Below are positions 11,701 through 23,700 of a DNA stretch of 64,000 nucleotides, piece by piece. The DNA lies in contig OX465105.1 of assembly GCA_949987565.1 (NCBI GenBank), positions 20,130,391 through 20,194,390 on the forward strand. Reading direction: 5' to 3'. The notes under the pieces are model-generated. The model saw only the letters and a program-made list of their open reading frames with translations, ran no database searches and was not told the origin of the DNA. The translations under genes and the position numbers were made by a program. Position 1 is the stretch's first letter; each line of letters starts with the position of its first letter. The DNA comes from Luidia sarsii (lineage: Eukaryota; Echinodermata; Asteroidea; Paxillosida; Luidiidae).

Positions 11701-14700
11701 CTATGTTTGACCTTTGGTTGAGCCAAAGGCTCGGTTTAGCCAAAGGCTTGGTTGAGCCAAAGGCTTTGTTGAACCAAAGGCTTGGTAGAGCCAAATTTCT
11801 TGGTTGGGCCAAAGGCTTGGTTGAATCAAAGGCTTGGTTGAGCCAAAGGCTTGGTTGAGCCAAAGGCTTCGTCAAGCCAAAGGCTTTGTTGAACCAAAGG
11901 CTTGGTAGAGCCAAATTTCTTGGTTTGGCCAGAGGCTTGGTTGAATCAAAGGCTTGGTTGAACCAAAGGCTTGGTTGTGCCAAAGGCTTGGTCGAGCCAA
12001 AGGCTTGGTTTAACCAAAGGCTTGGTCGAGCCAAAGGCTTGGTTGAGCCAAAGGCTTGGTTGAGCCAAAGGCTTGGTCAAGCCAAAGGCTTTGTTGAACC
12101 AAAGGCTTGGTAGAGCCAAATTTCTTGGTTTGGCCAAAGGCTTGGTTGAATCAAAGGCTTGGTTGAACCAAAGGCTTGGTTGAACCAAAGGCTTGGTTGA
12201 ACCGAAGGCTTGGTTTGGCCAAAGGCTTGGTCGAGCCAAAGGTTTTGTTGAACCAAAGGCTTGTTTTAGCCAAAGGCTTGGTTGAGCCAAAGGCTTGGTT
12301 GAGGCAAAGGCTTGGTCCAATATATGCCCTTATTGTTTGAACTATCCCCAAACACTCTACTACAACACTCCGTAGGATCCTCTGGCTGAATTGTTCCCTG
12401 TTCCCTCTCTACAGCCAAGATCACCCGCTGTGGTCACATCTACTGCTGGACCTGCATGCTCCACTACCTGGCCCTCGGTGAGAAGTCCTGGCGAAAATGT
12501 CCCATTTGCTACGAGGCCGTTCACCAGAAAGACCTCAAAAGGTAACTAACTCCTATCAATGTCGTCTCAGAAAGATCTTAAGCTTGCAGAGGCATCACGA
12601 TATCACTTCCACGCAGTACACTTTGCACCATGATTCTTTGTAATTTTTTATGTTGTGTTTCAGCACATTCAGATCAGAATATTTTTGTGCTATTTGACAG
12701 ACAGAAATGATTATCAAAAAATCGATTGACGAGGGCACTTCTAAACATTCTGCCTATGACAATGGTTCTGCTAAACCAAAGCGTTAGTCCCACTAGCCTT
12801 TTCATCACTAACGTATTTCAGGTAAGTAGGGTCGGCAAGCCTTTTTTGTGTCGGCTCATGTTGAGTTTCGTTGTCGGTTAAATGCTGATTGGTTCCTCCT
12901 TTGTCTTGCAGTGTCGTTGCCAGGGCGACGCGGACCTACGGCCCCGGGGACGAGATAACCTTCCGTCTGATGAAGCGAGAGAAAGGCTCTGTCCTGACCC
13001 AGCCCCACTCCAGCCCAGAGTGTGGCAACCTCTTCACCATCCGAGGTAGGACCAGCCCCTCTCCTCAAAAACTTAAATCTAACCAATCCAAAAGGTCCCG
13101 CCTGTGTGCGATTTCATCAAATTCAACGCAACTTTTGCGGTCAGTCACAAGACGGGTGAGCGATACGCAGAAACCATGTGACCTTGCGCAAATGATAAAA
13201 AGGTTGATCATCGCCACTTGAGTGACGATACATTGTTAGGCTTTGTGAAATCCCTTGGCCCACTTTCTTAGAGCCGCTTGAGTTTGAAAATCTGCTAAGG
13301 CAATATATCATATCACATATCACAGTGCTTTAGACTAATTTCTTATCCAATCCGTGACCCATGGAACCGCAGTATAGGGTACCCACAGTATACCAGATCT
13401 CGTCTACTGAGCAAATTACCAGTTGCCACCACGGACTCACAAAATACCAGGGGGAAACCGTAAGCTCTTCACATTACCATAATCACAATTGTTGCGTATG
13501 AAGTGTTTGCGGTGGGGTTTTGTCTTTTTTTCGGGGGGACTGAAAATGTTCCTGGTTTTGGCTTTTTCTCCTTCGTCTAGATGATCCTGGTACCACCTGC
13601 ATGGTGAAGCTACTCCTGGCCTCTCCAGAACAAGTCCTGGAGATGGTGAGTGGCTATGCGGGTCTCTAGCACTGATCCGCAAAGCTGGACGCATTGCAGA
13701 CCAGCGCTATCCCCATCATGCACAGTGGTTGTTAACAGCAGCTGTGTATACCAGGGATTGAAGTATCTATGAGACCGTGGACCGAGTCCAGTGATTTCAG
13801 CGTCAGTCGTGCAGTGTGTGACCTCGCTTGACTAGAGTTTTCTTTATTGCACAAATCAGACAATTGCTGCTCAATTGGTTCTGAGATTTGCCCACAATTA
13901 TTACCATACGTTGCCAAAATCCAAAGTTGCTAGACTAGAAATGCTAGATATATTATGAGGTAATGCGCAGTCTCTAAAGTCTGACGTCATGCACATGGTG
14001 CACCGACGGTGATTGCAGCTTTCTTTCTTGCATAAATTACAAAATTGGTACTCAAATACAACAGATACAACAGTCTTAAAAAGGCAATAGAACTGTCCGA
14101 TTAGAATTGCAGAGCTTTTAATTCTATTACTTTATTGATGAAATTTCTTGAAAGAATTGGTCCGTTCGCTCTGTGCTTTTAAAGAAAGAACAAAGTTTCC
14201 TGTCTGTAACGCCATAGACTTGTGTACAATACTCGAGTGTGAAATACGTAGATAGGGGCGCAGCGAGTTTCATTCAAGCTACTTTGAACCAATGGTTAGG
14301 CCATAAGGCTGGCGTGTATAGAGCTTCCTGCATATACAATGAGTTGGATATTTTTGGTCACGTCTTATAGTTCGTTCAAGTAGGTTATGTAGAAGAAAAA
14401 AAACGTATTCATGGCACAGCTTGTCATAAAGAAAAGCTCAGGTCAACTAAGATAACCCGGAGTGCTTATCATGAAATTGAAACTCCATAAGTTAACTTTG
14501 TGTTGGTATTTGATGGGCCGCTGTGGTTTTTCCGTTGTCCTAGATAATTGAGCCGGAACGTGCTGCACTTCTGGCCCAGCTACAGGAAGAGAATGGAGTA
14601 AGTAAACCTCTTGGCTCTCAAACCACCAATACCACCCAGTATCGCTGTGCATTATTCTCTTATACAAGGATTTACAGAAGGAAAAGTGTTGTAGATCATG

Positions 14701-17700
14701 TATGAAGTACTGTACATATCAAAAATTAGGAGGGCCTGACGTTTCACATTATCTTGTGCAGGATCTAGAAGACAGCTTCACCGAGTCTGCTCTGAAAATG
14801 ATCAAGGTAAGATAAGCCTCTTATTGTTTTTTGAGCTTTTTCAGTTTCAATGAAATTCTGGCGACCCAATTTCCAATCAGTCGATCAATTTTTCCAATTG
14901 ATTTGATTGATGAATTTTCCTGATGGATCCATTTTTCCGATTGATTTGTTTGATGAATTTTCCTGATGGATAAATTTTTCCGATTTATTTGATTGATGAA
15001 TTTTTTCAATGCATCAATTTTTCCAATTGATGAGCATCCTATTTATCACGATAAATGTTCATTGTCCGTTCTTTGTTTTCCCAGGAACGAGAGGAGGGCG
15101 TGAATGTCGCCCAGAAGGCTCAGTCTCTGATTCCCAACATTGTCGGTAAGTCCCGGTTTCATCGCAACATTCTGCGTCCCTCCACATTGTATGATCTTCC
15201 TTCTTGCAAGAAATTTTGATGAGATTGGAAGGGTGGCATGGCGATACCGTGGGGAGTGTGGCTCTGAAAAGAGCCTGTAACTCTGACAACCCAAGCTCCT
15301 TGCCTAGTTGGCAAGGAGCTTGGGTCGTCACTGCAACCCCTAGCCCATCGTAGGATGATGGCCACCCTGAGTCTGCTCTATGGGATTTTCCATGGAAGGT
15401 GTTCCTATGCTCTTGCCGACTTGGTCCCCCTAGGCAGGACATTTAAGTGAGCAACCAGGCTGTTTGCCTCCTCTCACCCGTACACTCTATATCTCTCTCA
15501 ATGTGTATAACAAAGAGGTATCACAACAGCTTCTTCCCTCGTTCAGCCTCTCTCTGGAGTTCCCTTCCTGGTTCATTTCCCCCCCCCCCAGCCTACATTC
15601 TTGCCCTTTTGAAAAGAGTCCCTCTCTATCTCCCTCTCTCCTCGGCCCTTAAACTTGAGTGGCTTCATAGGTTTGTTTTGGCTGAATTTTCATGAAAACA
15701 AAATATGTGGAAAAGTTTGCGGTGTTACCATGGGGAGTGTGGCTCTGTAAAGAGCCTATAACTCTACCCTTTCCCAAAGAGATATTACTCGCATGGTGGT
15801 CACCACAGACATTCTGAGATGTAAATTCACTTGCTGGAAGAATCTGGTGAATTAAGTGATGATTTTTACCATTTCTGCTCTACAATGTTTACCAGGATTG
15901 AATTTGAAGGCAGAGGAAGCAAAGGAGACTGTGGAACACACCACCACATTGTCGCCCCCTTGTAAGGTATGTTTGAGGAACACACCGATCCAGTAGGCCC
16001 ATGCCCCTTGACAAATTGACCGATCACAGCGCGCGATTTAAGGTCGGACAAATTGCCGCCATTTTGTCCGACATAACGTTTTGAATTTTGTATTCTTTAC
16101 TACACATTTTTCGTTGTGTTTACTTTTGTTTCATATATACCAGGCAATTTTTTGCAAACCCAACTTTTATCCTTACCTTAGGTATGGTCAGGCGATATTT
16201 ATATTTTCATTGTAATTTTGACTCGTTACCGTGGCAAGAGAGGAAATGCACATTTTGGGCCTTTTCAAAAGCCAAAGTCCAATAGGGAGAAGTGCTTTCG
16301 GTCTTGGGCGTTGCTTGGCTGTTGCTATGGTGGGCGTGGCCTACTGGATCGATGTATTGAAGTATACTTTCTCAGTCCCCGAAGCTTTCTGGAAAGTGAA
16401 ATTTTCTTGAAAGTGAAATTTTCTTGAAAGTGAAATTTTCTTGAAAGTGAAATTTTCTTGAAAGTGAAATTTTCTTGAAAGTGAAATTTTCTTGAAAGTG
16501 AAATTTTTTGAAAGTGAAATTTTCTTGCAAATGAAATTTTCTTGAAAAAGAAATTTTCTTCTCCCCCCCCCCCAGAATTTCAAGCATTACTCTTCGGCAT
16601 TTGATGATGAGGAAGTGGATCAGACTGAAGTGCCTGGCAACGGCCTCCAAGGCTTTGACATTGAGGAGCCATTCCCTGAACTGGCTACGCCCTTCTCACC
16701 CATCCGGGCCCCGCCCGTGGTGGCCCCGCCCAATGCCTCACCCATGGGCGTGGCCAGGGACACAGTTGCACGGCACGAACCCGGGCATGGCAGCCCCACC
16801 CCTCAGTATAAGGAGGGAGGGCATAGCAGCCCCTCCCCTCAGTATAAGGAGGGAGGGCGTGGCAGCCCCGCCCCTCAGTATCAGGAGGGAGGGCGTGGCA
16901 GCCCCGCCTCTCAGTATCAGGAGGGAGGGCGTGGCAGCCCCTCCCCTCAGTATCAGGAGGGAGGGCGTGGCAGCCCCTCCCCTCAGTATCAGGAGGGAGG
17001 GCGTGGCAGCCCCGCCCCTCAGTATCAGGAGGGAGGGCGTGACAGCCCCGCCCCTCAGTATCAGGAGGGAGGGCCTGGCAGCCCCGCCCCCCAGTATCAG
17101 AAGGGAGGGCGTGGCAGCCCCGCCCCAGTCCTTCAAGAGGAGGAGGAAGAGCATGGAGGTGCCCATGGAGCCAGCAGTGGCGGCAAAGGTCACACGTACT
17201 TTTTCTACCAGGGTAAGCATTCACCAGTGTTCTCCACAGATCAGCAGCATTGGGACAGACTTTGTCAGAACTCTGGGACCGCGTTGCTGTGTACGCGCAC
17301 ACACTTAACAAATTCCCCAATTTTTAAATTTTTACAGACATATTTTGAAAAATTCCTTCAGGCAGATGATTCTTTTACACACAAGCATTCCGAAAAATAA
17401 ATAAAAAATGAACATTTATTTTGACATGCATTTTGACATTCGACGCTGCCTCATTGCGACATCTTTGGTCACATTTTATGTCTTTGTCTTCTCCCCTCCC
17501 ATCCCCCCCCCCCAGCTGACGATGGCCAGCACCTGTACCTGCACTCACTGAACGTCCGCTGTCTGATCAGGGAGCACGGCGCCTTCGCTCGGTGTCCGGA
17601 GACCATCACCGCCAAGATTGTGGAGGTGGAGCACATGTCCATGAATGAGGTAGAACCCTTTGAAATTGCCCCCAGTGGCTCCTGGTTTTGTGCGTCAGTC

Positions 17701-20700
17701 TGTATTTACCAGAGTGTTGCGTTCTCGTAGGAAAATGGATGGATAGGCCTCTGAGTAGACTTGGAGGTTTGCGTGGTGCAAACACAATGTGAAACGTTTG
17801 CGGTTACATCTCTTTCGAGTAGCACCACTTTGAGAAGAACTGAGAAGTGTATGTATGGCTCTTCTCAGAGCTATACTCCTTCTCGAAAGAGATGACTCAG
17901 ATGGTGTTATCACAAACTGTCCACGTACAGGTAGGCTCAAATTGAGAGCATTATCTACCGTCTGTCTCAAACTTAGATATGCTTTTAAAGGGAAAAAAAG
18001 ATATACCTTCTGACCTAGGCCTTGTCAGTCACACATAGGCCTCGATCGCAGTCAGTCAGTAGATTCGAGAAATCTGTAATCAACTGGTCTTTCCAAGTTG
18101 TCTGAGCACCAGAGCTTCAGCCTTCAGCCTACTAGCTACCCTAACCCCCCCCCCCCCGCCCTTTTTCGCTGTAATCTGTTCAAGAGCCAACTGGTTTTGT
18201 CACTTTATATTGTCTACCCAACCTGTAGGCGCTGCGTCGTCGTCTGCACTACCTCTACCACCTGCCGCTGACCTGCGAGTTTGGCATCTGCGAGCTGGAG
18301 CTGAAGCAGCCCTTGGTCTCCAAGGCAACGCTGCAGAACTTTGCCAGTAGGTGGTTTGCCGCAGCGGCGGGCGGCGTGCTGCATATTCATAAGAATATAT
18401 GAATAATTCAATCCTGGGCGGGGGGGTTGGATGGGGGGCGGTGGAGTCCATTTGATATTGCCGAAACCACTAGCTAGCAGCTTCCATAGAAAGGTAGAAT
18501 TTGGAGCCGTGACCAACTTGCACCCTATCCCACGTCCAAATCTGTATCAACTTAAAGGCCCTATACAACATTGGTAAAGGTCAAAAGATTGCCACAGTTT
18601 GACTGTTAAACCATTAAACATTCGCAAAAAGAAATCCTGCGAAAGGTTTTAGCTCAAATGGTAATCTGAGAAAGGGCAAAAAAAGTCACGGTTTTCGCAC
18701 CGTTCTGTAGTGTAAGAAATAGTTTATTACTCGCGAGTACCGGTAATAAACTATTACTTGCAATAGTAATAAACTATTTTGTCAATGTTTGAGTGAAGAT
18801 TTCTCAAGAAGTGCAGCATCCCAGACCGTTAGATTTCAACTTGAGGAATCCATCATGACCATCTACAAACTCTGTAAATTAGAAGGAAATCTGTGGACAT
18901 CGATGTCTTCCGATCTTCCCAATGTTGTATTGAGCCTGTAAGGGATTAGACTAATTGAACATAGGATTGTGAAGAGAGTAGCCAGCCAAAGAATGGGTGA
19001 GACAGGGACGGACCCTACTTTCAGACACGCCGTGTTTCTGAAAATTTGCGTCCCACCACCCCTCCCCCCAGGCGAAATCCAGCAGAGGAAGAAGGCGCGG
19101 GAGAAGAGGATGCGCAACGAGAAGCGACAGGAGCGCAAGATGCAGATCAAGGAAAACCGCAAGACTGGTAAACGTGAGTACAGGGCTACCCAGGGCTGGG
19201 GCCACCCTCCTCAACTCCTCTTGAGCCACATAGTGTTCATTCTTGCTTCACCCCATCTACTGTCTTCATGTCATCTCGTTACCTGAACCCTGCACTCAAG
19301 TACGCCCAAAGCAAAGATATCCTGCTCCCCCTTCGGTTTAATAGCTGACTGTAGTGGCACTACGCCTGTTAATAAAACACAGAGTTGGGGATTGATATCA
19401 CAACAATATGAGGTGTAATTTTTTTTTTTTTAAAGGGGGTTGTCTCTTCCTTCCCTCCTTCCCGCCGCTCAGATCCTCCGCTCAAGTTCTCCCTGCAGAG
19501 CAGCAGTCAGTTCCCGTCTTTCGGTAGCGGCGCTGCTCCGCAGCCGGAGTTCCCCGGCCGCCCTCGGGCCTTGGAGTCTTCGTCCGGCGTGGTCTTCCCG
19601 GACTCCCCGGTGTCCTCCACACTGGGCTCGCCGGAGAGCCTGAGCCAGGAGGACGGAGCCGCCGGACATGCTGGACAGTGGCACGGGATCAGAGGTTCGC
19701 ATTTGGATTACAAAGTAACACACATTTAAAGAATCTTGACGTACCAGTGCTCTTCCCATCTGAGATATCCAGCCCTTAGATGGTGGGCTTCCCTAATAGT
19801 CAACTATTAGTCTTTGCCGGGGTGGGAGTGCCCCCCCCCCCTGCGGCTACCAATTATTGTAAACCTGGCTACAGAAGCTTGGGGGACTAGTAGTAGGAGG
19901 TTTGCGATGACACTTTATATACATGTATCATCTCTTCAGAGAAGGAGGATGGCTCTGACAAGAGCCGGTAACTTAACGGCTCGGGTAGTGTGTACTCAGC
20001 GGTACTTGGTATTTCCACCATGCAAACCCTCAGATCCGATCTGAATCCGAGACTTGCCAAGTCATGTCAGAGTCAGCCACTGGAGGTAGATGGCCAGATG
20101 TTTTCAGTCCTAGCTGGACGCTTCTCGGAGGCTCCGATGCAGATCTTTGATACACAGAGCACCTCTGTCCCCTCTCTGTCTAGGAGGTGATCGTGGACTG
20201 GACATGGATAGCCCAGGTGGGCCGTCCCCCGTCATAGGCAGTTGGGCCTCAGCCGCCAGCAACGATGAGCACACTCTATCAGGACCCTCATTTGCACAGG
20301 TATGAATAGCCCGACTGTGTTTTCACAAACTAAAAATGTACGCTTTGGAAATTAGCAACAGTTTTTGAAACATTTCTACCTTTCTTTTAATGGGTAGTGT
20401 GAAAGTACTTCAGTCGTTTTGTACCGGGCCATTCTGTGTACAGAGGGTGAGAAATCCTCTCTTTTTTCCAAAATGAGTGTAATAATGAGTATTAATACCT
20501 ATATTGTCAATATCCATAACCAGAATTGATTAATTTAATTTAAAAAGAAAGAGTGATATACAAAAATGTTGCAAACTGCTTACAGACTAAAATTACCAAA
20601 ATGCAAATCTCAAAATTTAGTGGGTCTGACGTTTCGATCCTAGCAGGACCTTTCTTCTGCCTTTGAGAAAGGTCCTGCTAGGATCGAAATGTCAGGCCCA

Positions 20701-23700
20701 CTAAATTTTAAAAAGAAAGAATATGAATCAGTTTTCTGCTCAATGTTTTCATCCTTTTTTTCCCTTTTTTAACCACTTCGTGCTGGGACCTCCGAATTCG
20801 GAGCTCCGTTGGCTTGACTATGCGACAGGGCCCTCCGAATCCGGGCACCACTATTGTCCACATTTTAAACAAAGACTCTTTTCAGCTTAGAACAAAGCAA
20901 TATGAAAACAGTACAAAGACCCTTTTAGACGCAAGTTGCCACATGAATTGCAAGATTAGTAAATGTGCAATTGTGGGACCTTTGGATGATTGAGGGATAC
21001 CGCGCTGCCGCTGAAAGCGTGCGGGGGACATTGTGTTGGCGTGCCACACAGCCCAAAGGTCGTTGGTCAGCCAGTGGAATTTCACCCACTTTCTTCACCG
21101 TAATCTGTACGCTCTGACTCATTGGACCAACCCCGGTTGCCTTCTGTGCTTTCCCTGTCGGCAGATGCTACGCGAGGGCAAGGCCAAGCCGGAGAACAGC
21201 AGCCCCTGGCCCAAGGTCGGCAAGCCAGCCGGTGCCGTCCAGTCGACCGACGTGGGCAAACGTGAGGCCAGACACCGCAAGACCTCCGCTCAAGGTAGAA
21301 TCATCGGCCGCGAACATTTCACTACACCTTTATACTTCAACAGGCATGCAACTTTTCCGCGGGTCCGCGGATTTCCGCGTTTTTTAAAATTCGGCCGTTA
21401 AAAAAAAAAAAATCCTTAAAAAAAAAAAAAAAAAAAATAATATTTCTTCTCCCCTAACTATTATTTAAAACACATGCTGAGATCAGGTTAAAAACGTTGA
21501 TGTTTACTTTTTACTTTGTGTGAACAAAAATTTTTTTTTTGGGTGTATGCCTTGAAAAAGGTTAAAATCCGTCACTCAGCTTAAAGTCATAAGTGGTCCA
21601 AAACTGCTCAGAATGCACCACAGAGCATCTAGAATCCAAACCCCACGCCGTAAGGGCTTCGTGCTTCGCGCTCGCAGTTTCATTCGGACATTTTCCTCTT
21701 TTTTTTTACAATTCAAGAGTTGCATGCCTGCTTCAATCGAAGTAACTAAAAAAAAAAAATGGATTCCCTTTGACCGCAGCAAACAAGCCTCGTCTCCCTA
21801 TCGCTTTGTGGTAGACTGAAAAGAGTGTGGCCAATACAGTGGAATGTCACTATAACGAAAGCCGATCTTCCGAACATTCGGCTATAACGAACATGCCCTT
21901 TGGCTCCCAAATTTTTTGTGTACATAATCTGTCGCCAAAACTGATATAACGAATGACAACTGTATCGAACGATTTTCATGGATCCCGAGATATAAGTTAT
22001 AGCGACGCTCCACTATAGTGGGTTAAAGGGTCTGTGCTAAAAATATCCCATTCAAGCTCATTGCCTGCTTTCATCTAGGGATCTGAAGTGTGCGAACAAT
22101 ATTGGAACAGCTATTAACAGACCCTTTAATTGATACCCGGATCTGAAGGCAACACCGCCGGGGGCTCCAACTTTTGGAGGACCCAGTGTGTGAAAGTGGC
22201 CAAGCGGCTAAAGCCACTGCGTGTCTATTGTGCGTCTCCATTCCGTGCCCAGGTCCGGACGGCAGTGACGAGAGCTCCAGCGAGGACTTTGCCCCCGTCC
22301 CCCAGTACAGAGACGCCTTCAGCGATGCCATCCAGGCAGCCCTGGACAAGGCGGCCGTGGAGGCCTCACTGCACAAGATGGGTGAGCTCTCCCGGGCCCC
22401 CGCACCCCAGCCATGGCCGCCATTAGGAATGCCTCTGCTAACAAAAGTGGAATCACAGAGCAAACTGCATAGCTGCCAGCCATTGCTATTTTGGAGGAAT
22501 CATTCCTGGGTTTTTTTGGGGAGGGGGAAAAATTTATCACTTTTTGCAAGCTCTTGACAACAGATTGCGGTTTTTGGCTTGGCTATACACATGTATGCCT
22601 ATGTGGTTTGCTGTGTGATTCCTCATCTTTAGCGGAAGTATTCCTAGTTTAGGTACAATGTAGGCTGGCAGCTATGCGTATTTGCTAGCCAAAAATCGGA
22701 ATCTGTTGTCGAGAGCTTTAAAAAAAGTGATATACAAAAATGTTGCAAACTGCTTACTGACTAAAGTTACCAAAATGCAAATCCAAAAATTGAGTGGGCC
22801 TGACGTTTCGATCCTAGCAGGACCTTTCTCAAAGGCAGAGAGTGGGCAAACTTTGCCTTTGAGAAAGGTCCTGCTAGGATCGAAACGTCAGGCCCACTAA
22901 ATTTTTAGCTTTTAAAAAACGCAGTGGCTGTTGTTACGGCAGTCGTCCGTGTGGTTCCCTGACTTCACAGTATTTGTCAGGATGTTTAGCTCTTGGAACC
23001 AGACTATCAGCAAATAGACTGGTTCAGCCAGCCTGCAATGCTGACGAAATACAATCAAGTCAGGGAACCACACGGACGACTGCCGTAACAACAGCCACTG
23101 CGTTTAAAAAAAGTGATTAATTTTTTATCAAAACAAAAAAGGAGGAAGGATTCCTCCAAAATAGGAAATGGTTAGCAGCTATGCCCGGGGATTATTTCTA
23201 TTGCGGGAAAGCCAACCAATATCCAGTACTGAATAAAACAAGACAAACTAAAACTTCTCAACTCATCTAGGGCCCACTGCCTGTGAATTTCCTGTTTTGT
23301 ACGACAGGGCTAAAACCTGAGCCAGATCCGAATCCAGAGATTTATAAAAGGGCCTAAGAATATGTACGATACAAACATGTTGCAAAATCCATCACCTCCC
23401 CCCCCCCAAGAAAAAAAAGAAGAAAAGAATAAAAAGCCTGCCTTGATTGTTCTGCTTAGATCAAAACATCAAGTACTGTAAATCTAGCCAAACCTCAATC
23501 AGAAAAAAAAAAATCACTGTGAAATTGTGAATTTAAAGGTTCCTGTTTTGACAAGGGGATTTTTAGGACCCCATTAAAAATTTTTTTTTGTTATGCTTCC
23601 CAATCCCGATAATCCATATCCTGACTTAGGAATTTTGTTGAACCCAAAGGATCTCTTCTCAGTTAGGTTTGACTTTAGTGACCAATTGATATCTGCAAGT

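Noticed and set aside
11675..12351. [13 protein letters not shown] repeat protein on the minus strand
   Set aside because: Artefact of the 17-bp minisatellite in RNF10 intron 5.
16685..17320. Long minus-strand open frames opposite RNF10 exon 13
   Set aside because: Shadow of the 36-bp coding repeat; the plus strand carries the conserved RNF10 frame.
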